Of a stretch of DNA of 64,000 nt, positions 1 through 10,179 are shown in pieces (position 1 is the stretch's first letter; every line of letters begins with the position of its first letter). The DNA lies in NCBI GenBank assembly GCA_037043015.1, contig CM073329.1:10866648-10930647 (forward strand), written 5' to 3'. The translations under genes and the position numbers were made by a program. The notes under the pieces were generated by a model. The model was not told where the DNA came from and made no database searches. It saw only the letters and a list, made by a program, of their open reading frames with translations. Source of the DNA: Bryum argenteum. Taxonomy: Eukaryota > Streptophyta > Bryopsida > Bryales > Bryaceae.

Positions 1-571
1 CTGTGTGCTCAGCTGCGTAGTGAAGAGCTGTCTTGCCATGGCCGTCCCTGGCGTGCACTATCCCAGCATTCGCTTGCACAAGCATACGCACTACGTCCCT
101 GTCGCGAGCGCAGTGGAGCGCAGTTCGACAGTCTACCGTCGTTGCGATCAAGTCCACGCGGCGGTCTCGTATCAGAAGCTCCACGATCGCGGAACGGGAC
201 AACGAGCATGCTAGGTGAAGTGGAGTCAAACCGTCTGGAGTGGAGACCACGTTGAGGTCGACCTCGGGTATCGACAGCAACAGCTTCACGATGTCTACTC
301 CATCCGGCGTGGGGCGCGATACCGCAGCGTGCAGTAACGAGAAACGCTCTTTCCCATTGACATTGTTGACGCATTGTCGAAGCTCGGGCTGCTCTAGGAG
401 TGCCCTGCACACACCCACATCTGGATTCAACTTGATGGCACGATGACAACACGCTATGATCCCGAGTGCTCGTCTCCTCGCTTTAGTCCCCGACAAGCGC
501 TGCAAGCTCTCTCGAACCTCGCCTTCACTCGCTACATGTGCGATGCTGCACAGAGCTTCCACTGATTCCAT
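1..571 (-). CDS. Ankyrin-repeat protein, 5' part (runs off left edge)
   Basis: An uninterrupted frame on the minus strand starts at the ATG at 571 (MESVEALCSIAHVASEGEV) and continues through the window edge, giving about 190 residues. An in-frame TAG lies three codons upstream, which supports this start unless an upstream exon is spliced on. After about 75 residues, four consecutive ankyrin repeats can be read: RFSLLHAAVSR...GVDIVKLLL, GLTPLHLACSLS...IVELLI, CRTALHCARDRDVVRMLVQA and GKTALHYAAEHT. The TPLHLA/TALHYAA turns and the following I/VVxxLL helices are diagnostic. Ankyrin repeats mediate protein-protein binding; the C-terminal part that would identify the subfamily (for example a membrane PGG domain) lies outside the window, so no specific function is assigned. 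The DNA is GC-richer than the flank, as expected for coding sequence. Confidence 0.85.
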   Translation of the reverse strand, partial: MESVEALCSIAHVASEGEVRESLQRLSGTKARRRALGIIACCHRAIKLNPDVGVCRALLEQPELRQCVNNVNGKERFSLLHAAVSRPTPDGVDIVKLLLSIPEVDLNVVSTPDGLTPLHLACSLSRSAIVELLIRDRRVDLIATTVDCRTALHCARDRDVVRMLVQANAGIVHARDGHGKTALHYAAEHT

Positions 572-1379
572 TGCAGCCTAGCTACCATGTCCAAGCACAT
601 AATGAACAATTTTCTTAAACGATTCCTGCAATTGTGAACAAGTGAGATGACAGCATCGTTGAATTTGAGGGCTCCGCACCGGCAGCGGAAGGCTGCCACA
701 TTGGCCTTTTTGAAGGCCAGTTCGGTTGCCGGCTGGCAAGCAATGAGAAAAACTTCGCCATTGCAGATGGTCAGGGTGCTCTTGGCCATTAAAATTTAAT
801 GCATGGTCGGATCACATTTATACAGTTCGTCCAACACATTGGAGTCAGTGATTTCTCTGGCAGTACGAAATTTCCACCACGTTGCAGTAATTGCAGTATC
901 GTCATCGAAAGTGCCTGAATGTAAAAGAGTTCTAGACGTTAAGTGTTGGTTTGAGTTGAATCGCTTCTGAGGATCTCTTGCTTCCTTCACAAAAGCGATA
1001 AACAATTTGTAAACCGAAGAAAAGTCATCGCATGGTTTATACTTTATCGTATAGTACATATTTCATACTTGTAGGAAAACATTCCTTATATACTACATTC
1101 TTTTGAACTTTGATATAAACAATACCATGTGATGCAAGTGTTTCACTGTACAAATAAACAATGGGTGAATTGAGGAGATTTTGAAACCCTAAACTTGTAC
1201 AGAGCTTTCTCGTAGTAAATTGCAATTCCGATTATAACTGAGTACACAGGCCCATTACAAAATTTTTCAAAAACTTCCTTCAAATGCAGTTCAAATTATT
1301 TTGTACCTCATTGTACGTCCCAAAGAACATTCCCCTTTCCCAAACCCGAACTGGTTCTCGGATTGGCAAGTGCAAATTG
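572..1379. other. Intergenic / possible upstream leader, nothing assigned
   Basis: This is the region upstream of the ankyrin gene on its strand. An open frame with an ATG at 789 (minus; begins MAKSTLTICNGEVFLIACQ) ends at 532 and could be a 5' exon or chance. No domain is recognised in it. The remainder is AT-rich with no repeat or gene signal that I can support. Confidence 0.3.
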
Positions 1380-1700
1380 TTGTAGCAGAATGCACATGCC
1401 TAAACTTCTCATTCTCAAAAGAAACTCACCATTGAAAACCGGTACAATTTGCACTAATCAAATAAACCCATCCTTGTTGGAGAGTGGGCGGCGGTTTGTT
1501 GAGGAAGGAAAGTGTGAAACATATCATGCTTGAGTGGATCATTTTTGGTATTTGTAGATGATTCGGGGATTCCACCAAATTCTAGGGCTCCTTGACGGAA
1601 TTATAACTCTTAGGGGACCTCCACACCTGTCCTTTGATAGTTTTAAGCAATGGAGAGTAATGGGGGCCTTTAGTTTCGATCTTGCAGGTTTTACATTGAG
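1380..1700 (-). repeat. Decayed duplicate of the 9.84-10.18 kb segment
   Basis: Colinear similarity to 9,837-10,180 in the same orientation is visible in several islands: 'ttggagagtgggcgg', 'ggcggtttgttg', 'tttgtagatgatt', and 'ggatcattt' followed by 'ttgacggaatt'. Compared with the other copy, about 45 bases that include the segment encoding CTIFRNYLRDSIV are missing here, and the frame is lost. This copy therefore looks like the dead member of a segmental duplication about 8.4 kb apart. Confidence 0.6.
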
Positions 1701-2166
1701 ATGCGTTGGAGAAACCCTAGTTGTATTCTACAGAGGTTTTACGTACCACTTACCCATTGTGTGTACACACTACCTCATATTCCAACATGTTATGCAATCA
1801 TTAGGAGAAGTGGCACTCGGTGTTTAGGGTACCTAAGACCCATTGTTACACCTGTTCAAAACGCTCCCCTTCCAGTTTGTTTAAATGCTCTGCTTCCAAT
1901 TTGTTTGTGCATATGTGAAGATTAATGAAAATGCGAATTGTGTTTGTGTGCGTTCGGTAAGGAGTCGTGAGTTTTGTCTCGTTAGGCGAGCTGATTGTAG
2001 CCAAAAAAAGGTGCATACATTTCTCTTTCAACTCGCTCCTTCGCATCCTCATTTCCTAGCAAATATGTTTAAAATTTAGTGTGGCTGAGGAGTTGTGTTG
2101 TAAGGTGCAAGTAGACGTAGTGGCATCAATTATTCTTAAATCGTGTCTCAAGAGCACTGGAGGTGT

Positions 2167-2412
2167 ATGGAACGGACTTTAGTTGGCGAGTTTCCGGGAC
2201 CACAAGAGTTTGCAAAGGCCAACTTTAGAAGGGAGCCTCTGTGCTCCGTACGGTGGCTTCACAATTATATTAACGGCGCAGATGGACAGGAAGACTTAGC
2301 GGCTGGAGAAGGACTAGAGGCATTACGTGAGAACACAGTTATAGCTATGAGCAGCGAGAAGAGGCAGGACTTGGGAATATATCTCAACATGGAGCAACGT
2401 CAACCTTTATAA
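2167..2412 (+). CDS. Small hypothetical open frame with nearby AATAAA
   Basis: An ATG at 2,167 (MERTLVGEFPGPQEFAKAN...) gives 81 residues, rich in E, R and L with no low-complexity run. The stop is followed within about 20 bases by 'caataaaat', a plausible plant polyadenylation signal. No domain or family is recognised, no splice partner is obvious, and it could be a transposon fragment or chance. Downstream (about 2,440-2,580) there are three degenerate copies of a ~60-bp unit built around 'gaaaagc.a.gagcaatg'. Confidence 0.2.
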   Translation: MERTLVGEFPGPQEFAKANFRREPLCSVRWLHNYINGADGQEDLAAGEGLEALRENTVIAMSSEKRQDLGIYLNMEQRQPL

Positions 2413-2711
2413 CAACAAACGTATGCAATAAAATATTTTGTTTCTTTTCTAAATCGTTTATTAGATGTGAAAAGCCATGAGCAATGTTTTTTTTTATTTT
2501 TTTCCTAAACCGTCCATTTGATTTGAAAAGCATAAGCAATGCAAATTTTTGTTTATTTCAAAAATCATTTATTAGCATAGCATGAAATGAACTTCAATGC
2601 ATCGCATTGATAGAGAAAAGGTTTTTTATGCTATGATGATACTTCTAAGTATTTTATATCTCTTAGATGCAGAGTACTCTACTACACATGATGAAGATGT
2701 CATACCATTAG

Positions 2712-3830
2712 TCATTGTAGGTGCCACACATGATGAAGGAGTAATAGTGTATGAAAGCCTTTTCTCTCTGATAAAGCATTTGCTCCAAAAATAACTTCGA
2801 GTTGGACTTCAATCTTGGAACGCTCCAACTTGCGGCTTGCCTCTGCAATATCTTGCATTTCTGCGGCCATTATGGTGCCGGTTGCCTTGGTTGCTTCGGC
2901 GATGACAAGGTGATGCGAGACGCTCTTTCCTTCTTTTGTCGAACAATTGTATTTCAAAGGCGCATGTGGACAAGGAATAATTGAGAAGTATCGGAAGAAC
3001 TAATCAAATGGGGGGTTTCCCCTGGAGGCAAGCTGTTGAATGGTCGGTGCAAGGAATTGGCAGAGGTTTCTAGCTACACGGCAAGCCGAACAGGTGTCAC
3101 GCTTCAACGAGGCAATAACCGAGGTGATGAAGCCTCCATGGTATCAACGTGTTCCAATTGCGCGTCGTCGAAAAGGTCCTGAGCATCCGTATCACTTTGA
3201 ACCCCGTACAACTCTTCGTCTCTTTCTTCTTGTCCAAAATCAGAGTCATTTTGGCAAGCAAGTCTCCAATGTGGGGGCTAGATTGTAGGCCAGTTGCCAT
3301 ACCACTCGCTAATAGCATCATACACATCTTGACCAAATTGTCTTAGCAAGCCCTCCGCTTTGCGTTCGGATAATGTCAAGTCCCCGTAATCCCTCCAAGT
3401 GCGGCTCAAGTAGTTGGCGATCTTCTTGTAATCAGGAATTATCTGATTCCGCTTGGTTTTGCAAGCAATTCCATCTCGATGACAAGGTGAAATTCCCAAC
3501 CGCATGATACGTTGTGAAACCCTCAACCACTTGCTTGTTTCTGGTGCCATGAGATCTCGTCCATATACTGTATCGAGCTCCTCGAGGAACATATCACGTT
3601 TGGCTGCGATGAGGGCAAAAATCTGTTGAGACAGCCAGGTGGGCCCCTATCTTTTGGAGCTCGCTTTGCTTACCACAGACATCTGACGAAGATGACTATG
3701 GTGCCATTCGCGGCACATCGGACATTGTTGGTGGAAGACGCCCAGAAGGACGTAGGACTCCAAAACCAGAGATAGGAGTTGATTGTGCATTCACAATGTC
3801 AATAGAGTTGCATAAGTGTTTGCGTAAGTA
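2712..3830 (-). pseudogene. Broken trihelix-type (Myb/SANT-like) DNA-binding protein gene
   Basis: Read on the minus strand, the segment shows a Ser/Pro-rich N-terminus, then WLSQQIFALIAAKRDMFLEE. A trihelix-like block follows, with CKTKRNQIIPDYKKIANYLS (the cKtKWNqiipdYKki core of this family, with W replaced by R) and LTLSERKAEGLLRQFG. The C-terminal part has an acidic linker and a helical tail (EMQDIAEASRKLERSKIEVQ) typical of the coiled coil of such proteins. The frame is interrupted by a TAG in the N-terminal part (after RMAP), a shift before WLSQQ, a TAG right after GNWPTI, further stops near 3,110, 3,080 and 2,950, and a shift before the helical tail. Such genes act as transcription factors or are carried by transposons; this one cannot be translated. 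Trihelix is my best match; a PIF-element Myb partner is the alternative. Confidence 0.55.
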
Positions 3831-5045
3831 TGATTTTGTCGATCACATTCTCATTTTTGCATCGGAGTGTGTGTTTGCGGTGTGCAAGTCCTGTGCACTT
3901 GAGCGACTTCGGCTCTGAAATCACTGAAGTTGCATACAAATGAAGTAAACGTAAATGTATGAGTGGGATTGAACAAACCATCAACGGACATTCCGGCTCG
4001 ACGCATGACGGCACTGAAACGCGTAGTTGCTTGAGATTCCATGAAGTCCTTAACATTTGGAATTCTTGCCTTCATGTTCAAAGTTGTGCAAGCTGCGGAA
4101 CCAGACACCTCTCTTTTGTAAAATCGCCCATTGGGCTCCGGTAGTTAAGAGCGCGATTTAAAATCGCAAACGTTCGAATTTCAAAGATGTGACGTTACGA
4201 AAGAGCCGCCAAGGTTTCCGAAGTCGTTACAAAGTAATCCTGTAAAACGGCTCTTATAGCGTTGCCATGTAGGCAGCCACATCGGCTCGGTAATTGCCAA
4301 CCATCCGTAGTGTGCATGCACCCAACTTTTCTAATACCTATTTTGCCTAACACCGGAGGCTCAACGCTAGGTACGGACGTCCATTTAGAAGGGTCTTCTC
4401 AACCTGAATCACTGCCTTCTCGACAGAGAGCTCTAGTTACAGCTGCAAATAAAAAAGCAGAGAAAGACCAAGAGACTGAGAATGAAATGAAGCAAAATGA
4501 TTAAAGGTAGAATTGAGACTGATGCTTATGGGAGACCCTTACAGAATCACTCATGCACTAGCAGGTGTTCCAATTGGGTTGTAGTTGAGGAGCTAGCTCG
4601 ATCGCAATCTAAAACCTAAAGTTAGGGCCACAGACAGATGTGACTCCAATTTAACTTAGCTTCTTGCAGGAATGGCCATCGACTTCATCTCCGAATCCCA
4701 GAAGAACTACACACAATGACGAATTTGGGTGCGAATTTTAGGTCTCTTTTTGACTCCGGTTTGAAAGCATCGCATGCAGTCGATGCTTTTCTTGCACCAA
4801 ACTTCAGGTCAAGGGATGTTAAGTATAGCATGATCTGGTGACTAGGGTTCTAAGGTTTGCTTTGGAGGAAATAAGTAGGAATTAGAATGTCTTTTCTAGT
4901 TCATCTCCATGCAATGAGCTTAATCAAGTGGTTGCAATAAAACGATTCTATAGCAAACTTCATTTGTGCCTTGTTGGGGAGTGGATTCTAAGGTTCAGTT
5001 GAATCTAAATGGATTTTTTCTAAAAACTCTTTCTCACATCGTAGA
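3831..5045. other. Intergenic; one coding-like patch
   Basis: A minus-strand open frame at 3,851-4,108 (contains ARIPNVKDFMESQATTRFSA) has coding-like composition and lies just upstream of the trihelix pseudogene, so it may be a lost 5' exon. From about 4,145 to 5,045 I see no gene, RNA or clear repeat. Confidence 0.25.
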
Positions 5046-5065
5046 GTTTTCATAGTGTATACCTA

Positions 5066-5295
5066 TGCCATGTGCCATTTTGTCACACCAGATCTTACAT
5101 TTGTACTCATATAAAATGGTATATTCTGTAATATCACAATTTTTTTTGTAATATCACTTCTTTATACACATTGTCACTCATTTTCCCTAATATCACCTTA
5201 AAATTCTGTTTTATCACATGGTTTTTGAACTACAGTTCAGAAAGTTGAGGTGTGCCATTTTACCGGAATAATGCCATTTTAACGGAATTGGGGTT
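5066..5295 (+). mobile_element. MITE copy, 5'-degraded
   Basis: About 230 bp closely match the intact element at 5,973-6,228 ('gccatgtgccattttgtcac', 'aaaattctgttttatcacat', 'gaactacagttcagaaag'). It keeps the right terminal repeat at 5,273-5,295 ('gccattttaacggaattggg' plus 3 bases) but lacks the left one. The spacing to the intact copy (about 700 bp) and the inverted right/left ends facing each other could also make 5,273-5,995 a composite unit. Confidence 0.7.
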
Positions 5296-5972
5296 TTGTG
5301 CTCCAGTTTCATCTCAAATCAATGAGTCGCACTTCACGAGTTGGCACAAATTGAGGTGTAATAAACAACATTTCTTTTATCAATTTTATATATTAACTTC
5401 AATTTATTGGTTTACCTTGATGTTTGACCATTTGAATGGGCATAGCACTCTCGGTTTCATAGGAGTTGAATGTAACAACATATACCACTGCTATGAATGC
5501 TTGTAAACAAGCAAGATAGGTTAGCTAATATATTCGCTTAGCATTTCTTGTTTTCACCTTGGTAGCTCAAAATTCTATTTAATATGATACACATCAATGT
5601 GCGACTTGCGAAAGCGATAGCCAAATGCTTCAAACTTACCATCAAATCTTGCAAAAAAACATAAACAAACTTAGAGAACGTCCCCAAAAGCCGGACGGGA
5701 CTGACATGTCTAAGTGTCATTGTTGTATTCTACTTATTATCACTTGCACTCGATGGTGGACTTGGGTATATACATCTAGAGAAAACGATGTTAATAGCAT
5801 CTCCAACATGTGTAAATCCAACCTTACAATTCTATTATCAAGTGAATGAATTGGATATGAAAGTGACACAAAAATATTTTTTGAATTTTGAGACTCTTTA
5901 TATTTGAGGAAGAAAATTGGATAAAACAGAATGGCATAACATGGTTGTATGTACAATTGAGGAAGACAATTG

Positions 5973-6228
5973 AACCCCAATTCCGTTAAAATGGCACTAT
6001 GCCATGTGCCATTTTGTCACACTAGATCTTACATTTGTGCTCATATAAAATGATATATTCTGTAATATCACAATTTTTTTGTAATATCACTTCTTTATAT
6101 ACATTGTCACTCATTTTCCCTAATATCACCTTAAAATTCTGTTATATCACATGGTTTTTGAACTACAGTTCAGAAAGTTGAGGTGCGCCATTTTACTGGA
6201 ATAATGCCATTTTAACGGAATTGGGGTT
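5973..6228 (+). mobile_element. Intact 256-bp MITE with 23-bp perfect terminal inverted repeats
   Basis: The left end 5,973-5,995 (starting 'aaccccaattccgttaaaat') is the exact reverse complement of the right end 6,206-6,228. The interior has no coding capacity. The same 4 bases 'attg' stand immediately outside both ends (5,969-5,972 and 6,229-6,232) and may be the target duplication. The superfamily is not assigned because a 4-bp duplication is not typical of the common plant families. Confidence 0.75.
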
Positions 6229-6280
6229 ATTGGCGATTTGAGTGAAACACTGATTTTGATGTCACTGATTGGCATTATAC

Positions 6281-6588
6281 CACTACTAAAATTTGGAGGA
6301 GAGGTGTTGCTATTAGATTTTTTCAAATGCTTGCTCACATAAAGAAACGTTTTGGAACTTGCTATAGCAACATTTTGGAACAATGTTTTAAAACTTGCTT
6401 TGGCAACATCTCAAGGAAAATAAGCAGCGTCACGTTACAAAATCACCAAGCAACAGTTATTTATGATTTCTTAAATTTGAGATTGAAAACGTTGCAGAAG
6501 CAAGTACCAAAACGTTGCTAGTGATTAGCAACATTTACACAAAAACAATCTTTGTAATGGTGTAAACCCCCTATCTCTTTTAGTAGTG
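6281..6588 (+). mobile_element. CACTA-type MITE (308 bp)
   Basis: It begins 'cactactaaaa' and ends with its inverse 'ttttagtagtg' (6,578-6,588); CACTA at the very ends is the hallmark of the CMC/En-Spm superfamily. The flanks are 'tac' and 'tag', two of three bases of a 3-bp target duplication. The interior is AT-rich with several 'aacgtt(t/g)' and 'agcaac' motifs in both orientations and carries no gene, so it would depend on a transposase supplied elsewhere. Confidence 0.7.
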
Positions 6589-8459
6589 TAGAAGAATACA
6601 TCGAATGTGATAATTCAAAAGTATTGGTCTATGGAGACATTTGTCACTCACATGTGAAAAAAAAGTTGGAACTGATACCACAAAACAAAGGTAAAGTGGC
6701 CTATCTGTATACCAATTGATGGCCACTTGTAGATGAAAATCTAGTACCAGATTCTTCACCCTTGGTGAGATCATGATTTTCAAAGTTCGAGATGAAGTAT
6801 TTTCTCCATATTGTAGAAAAGGAAGACAATGTTAAAAAGACATGGGAAAATGAGGCCCTTTATAATATTGTTCATATTTAGAATAGGTAGGTCTATTCAT
6901 TTTACCACATAGAGTGATCAAAACTCTATAAGTGGTTTGGTTGATTACATGGAGGTATATTGATACTCACATACAAAGGCCAATATCTTGCAATAAAGAA
7001 AACAAATGAAATATTACTAAATTAAGAATCTTAATGGTGAAAACATGCCTCTTTACCTATGCCTTTTTACTTCTTTAGCATGTTCAAGAAAACAAAATTT
7101 GAAATGGAATTAATATTTGGAGTCCCTAGCAAGTAAATTAGTCAAAAAGAATTTGAGGATAAGTTGCATGATTTTAAGACTACATCAAAGTTTTGGGTAG
7201 ATTTCACCTTGCCTTAACTTGAATTTTGACAATACAAGGTAATTGATGTGTGAATTTGGAGTTTTGAAGTGTCCAATGTCTTGTTAAAACCATATGGAGA
7301 TTTTTTAGATCACAAAAGGTTGTAGCTCGATGGTGAAAAAATTGAGCCTCTTTCTCCATAAGAGTTATCTGATTTTATGTCTTTTATTTCATTGGATGTA
7401 TTCTAATAAGTTACATAGCCTAATATCATTGTACTCAAATATTCTTATTTCTCAAGCTATGTGAAAGATTTTTATTAGCTTTTAGAGAAGAATTTTTAGT
7501 AAAAGCAAACTACTAAAAAAGTAATACGAAGCTAATGACTATTTTATAGTAATTACTATGAAGTATTTTCAAAATAAATGAATTAGCATGAAAAATGACT
7601 ACATGATTACTTGCCAAGAGAATAAAATCATATCCGGGTATTTATTAGTCATTTGAGGTGTTATTTTAAGAAAGTAAGTGTACGTAAGAAAGTCATAGGT
7701 TTCAATAAAATCGTTTGAATGCCAATATAGCCAGAGAGTTTTGTCACTACAAGGCAAATATGGCTTGCAATGCTTAGACACTCACTAATATATGGTAAAC
7801 ATTGACATAAGCCAAAGATGAAGGTATTTTTTATAAGCAATATGTCACTTATGAGAATACATATAATATCTTGCAGTTGAAGTGAATAAAGGGCCTACAA
7901 TTAAATTAGATTTAAAAAAAAATTGTAGCTTATATTTATCCCAAATTTGTGACATCAAAGTATGTATATTGTTTCTTACAAGTGGTTTATCTTGAGAATA
8001 TGAGAATATGAGAGTAAAATTTAACTAACAAACAATGCATGTCTCATTAATTGTTCCAAATCACAACGACAATATACAGATATAGGTGTTTTACGAAGAA
8101 ACAAAAGCCCTTACACTTGCTTTAGAAGCAAATAACGTACACTCAAAACCAATATCATATTTCCTTTAAAAGGGTCACATTTTTCTTAAATTGATTTTCT
8201 TAAATTTTCTTACAATATCATATTTAGGGGCAAAAAGTGATTTGTGATTTCTTGTAATTGGTCGCACGTCATGTAGACCATCCAAAAATCTTGTAAAGAG
8301 ATGTATTTCGATTTAAAATTGTTAGATTTGATGCATGTGTATGTTCAATGACACGCTTTTGCCAAATACAAGGCATGCACACTTACACACAACATATTCT
8401 TATTGAAGTGGTCCTGCCTACTTCAAAAAACATGGTGTGCTTACCAATAGAATACGAAT
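6589..8459. other. AT-rich intergenic; dispersed repeat at about 6,900-7,250
   Basis: No gene is seen. A stretch around 6,940-7,110 ('acatggaggtat' with 'acatacaaaggc', and a following 'ttttacttctt...' block) is diverged from the segment at 26,930-27,110, indicating an old dispersed repeat. The rest is very AT-rich without recognisable structure. Confidence 0.4.
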
Positions 8460-8465
8460 ATGAAT

Positions 8466-8695
8466 AATTATCTCGAGGGCACGACATGTGCTTACCTTGA
8501 GAATACAAATACTTACCTTAAAACACGACACGTGCTTAACTTAAAAGCACGACGCGTGCTCACCTCGAGTGGAAGACGCGTGCTCACCTCGAGTAGAAGA
8601 CGCGTGCTCACCTTCAGAGGAAGACGCGTGCTCGCCTCGAGAGGAAGACGCGTGCTCGCCTCAAGAGCAAGACGCGTGGCTTTGAGGGACGCGCG
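8466..8695 (+). repeat. 24-bp tandem array with one CGCG box per unit
   Basis: The unit is about 'gtgctcacctcgagnggaag' plus 'acgc'. ACGCGT falls at 8,552, 8,576, 8,600, 8,624, 8,648 and 8,672, exactly 24 bp apart, and diverged units upstream carry ACACGT (8,528) and ACATGT (8,484). ACGCGT fits the CGCG-box consensus bound by plant CAMTA (calmodulin-binding) factors; CTCGAG sits in the same units. The array ends about 45 bp before a TATA-like box and about 185 bp before the start codon at 8,881, so a promoter role is inferred. Because 24 is a multiple of 3, it is also open in frame on both strands (an ATG at 8,460 gives RRVLTSS-type octapeptides), which I regard as incidental. Confidence 0.75.
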
Positions 8696-8738
8696 CTTTC
8701 TATACTCACCTCGAGAGTACGATGCAAGAGGGTCGAGC

Positions 8739-8747
8739 TTATTTAAG
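8739..8747 (+). promoter_or_regulatory. TATA-like box
   Basis: TTATTTAAG lies 134 bp upstream of the ATG at 8,881 and directly downstream of the CGCG-box array. Transcription would be expected to begin near 8,770-8,780, leaving a leader of about 100 bases. It was recognised by sequence and position only. Confidence 0.4.
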
Positions 8748-8880
8748 TCCCTTACCTTGTCATCAATCATACATTGTGCTTGTGGACTTCTAATGTGTGA
8801 TAATTGAATTATAGTGCAAACAAGACAATCGGTATAGAAGAGAACTTTGCGCAGTTTGCTTTTTTGTGACAAATATAGTG

Positions 8881-9315
8881 ATGGCAGGAGTTGGACCACG
8901 AGTTCGAGAGGATGGGCGTGCAGAAGCTCATGATCATGTAGAGGTCATAGCATACATTCATGATGGTGTTCGAGAAGTTCGACCACAAGAGCGAGTGCCA
9001 GAAGTTGATAATGATGATGTAGAGATCATAGCATACATTCCTGGTGTTCGAGAAGTTCGACCACAAGACCGAGCGGAGGGAGGTGGAGAAGTTGATAATG
9101 ATGATGTAGAGATCATAGGATACATTCCTGGTGTTCGAGAAGTTCAACGACAAGACCAAGTGGAGGGAGGTGTAGGAGTTGATAACGATGATGTAGAGGT
9201 CATAGGATACATTCCTGGTGGTGTTCGAGGAGCTCAACCACAAGAGCGAGTAGAGGAAGCTGCAAATGATGATGATGAGGTGATTGCAGACATTGTTAGA
9301 GTAAATCGAACATGA
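8881..9315 (+). CDS. Acidic repeat protein with tandem SUMO-interaction-like motifs
   Basis: The ATG at 8,881 (MAGVGPRVREDGRAEAHDH) to the TGA at 9,315 gives 144 residues in one exon. It is built of about five repeats of 27-30 residues, each of the form acidic patch, then hydrophobic core, then GVRE(V/A)xxQ(D/E)R. The cores are HDHVEVIAYI, NDDVEIIAYI, NDDVEIIGYI, NDDVEVIGYI and DDDEVIADIV. V/I-x-V/I-I next to Asp/Glu is the established SUMO-interaction motif, so a multivalent SUMO binder is a reasonable inference; no RING, kinase or DNA-binding domain is present. There is no signal peptide or membrane segment. It is preceded by the TATA-like box and the CGCG-box array and followed by GT/GA-rich 3' sequence. 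I recognise no named family; the repeat could instead be structural. Confidence 0.5.
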   Translation: MAGVGPRVREDGRAEAHDHVEVIAYIHDGVREVRPQERVPEVDNDDVEIIAYIPGVREVRPQDRAEGGGEVDNDDVEIIGYIPGVREVQRQDQVEGGVGVDNDDVEVIGYIPGGVRGAQPQERVEEAANDDDEVIADIVRVNRT

Positions 9316-9637
9316 GATCCGATGGAGGGAGGAGATTAATGTGAGCTGAAGAAATGGAGAGGGTAGTGTATGCGGAAGATGAAGAATGAAAGGGTGGTGG
9401 TGGTGGTAAGGCCACCTTTGTTGTGAAGCTCTGTTCAAACATTACTTTTTGTTATAGACAATGAAAGTGATGAACTTACAAAAAGTCTGTTTGTTTTAGC
9501 CTTTGAGGTTGTGCGCTCACTTATCGGCACCTTTGTATTTCTTGATTTGATTCAATCGCTTCCCAGACAAGGCATACACTAATTTGCGTGATGATCCCCT
9601 CTGTTTTAGCTTTTGTGGCTTTGTGTTGTCTTGCATT

Positions 9638-10176
9638 TTACAAAGTTGTATTTACAAGCGTCAACAAACGTCGATGTGCCTCTCGTGCATTGGAAAGGGG
9701 TGTGGGAATTATGTAGTGCGTTCTCTGGCATGTGCTGAAGCCACAAACTCCGTTCCGGTTACCCGATTTCGATTTTGTTCTCGCGAAATCCTGCGGCGGA
9801 TCAGCTAGTGCGAGTTGCTGTCGCACAATATGAATTAGCTCCTCAGTCGCAAAAGAAAACTCAGCATTGTAACTTGGTACATCTTGCAATGACTGAATGA
9901 ACCCATCTTGAACAATAGAGTCTCTCAAGTAATTCCGAAAAATCGTGCACCTTTGTTGGAGAGTGGGCGGCAACACAGACGGCGGTTTGTTGGGGAAAAG
10001 AATCCGTGAAACGTTTCACAGGTGACTGAATCAGGGTTTCTAAATGCTGTCGCGTGGATCATTTCTGGTGTTTGTAGATGATTCTGGGATTTCCCTTCGT
10101 GAGTTCTAGGTCTGCTTGACGGAATTCGAGCACTGGGAAGCGTCTTCTCTACCTGCATACGGTTAGGCGACTGCAT
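9638..10176 (-). CDS. Putative two-exon gene, copy 2 (weak HPt-like similarity)
   Basis: On the minus strand an ATG at 10,176 opens MQSPNRMQ, followed by the donor 'cag|gtagag'. After a short intron an open segment reads LQQRCTIFRNYLRDSIVQDG, then FIQSLQDV and further residues to about 9,800. The spacing of hydrophobic residues and the 'QSLQD' stretch recall the N-terminal helices of plant histidine phosphotransfer proteins, but the conserved block with the phosphorylated His is not present here, so the assignment is only a guess. No in-frame ATG precedes the second segment. A decayed duplicate lies at 1,380-1,700. It may be a fragment rather than a working gene. Confidence 0.25.
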
Positions 10177-10179
10177 TCA

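Noticed and set aside
9..452. Minus-strand open frame of 147 codons overlapping the ankyrin gene
   Set aside because: It starts from a non-ATG codon, has Arg/Ser-rich composition and is in a different frame from the clear ankyrin repeats.
8466..8695. CRISPR-like reading of the 24-bp array
   Set aside because: Units are contiguous without spacers and the genome is eukaryotic; it is a minisatellite.
8809..9438. Minus-strand open frame of about 209 codons opposite the SIM-repeat gene
   Set aside because: Its NTRNVSYDLYI-type repeats are simply the antisense of the plus-strand repeat; starts, leader and TATA-like box favour the plus strand.
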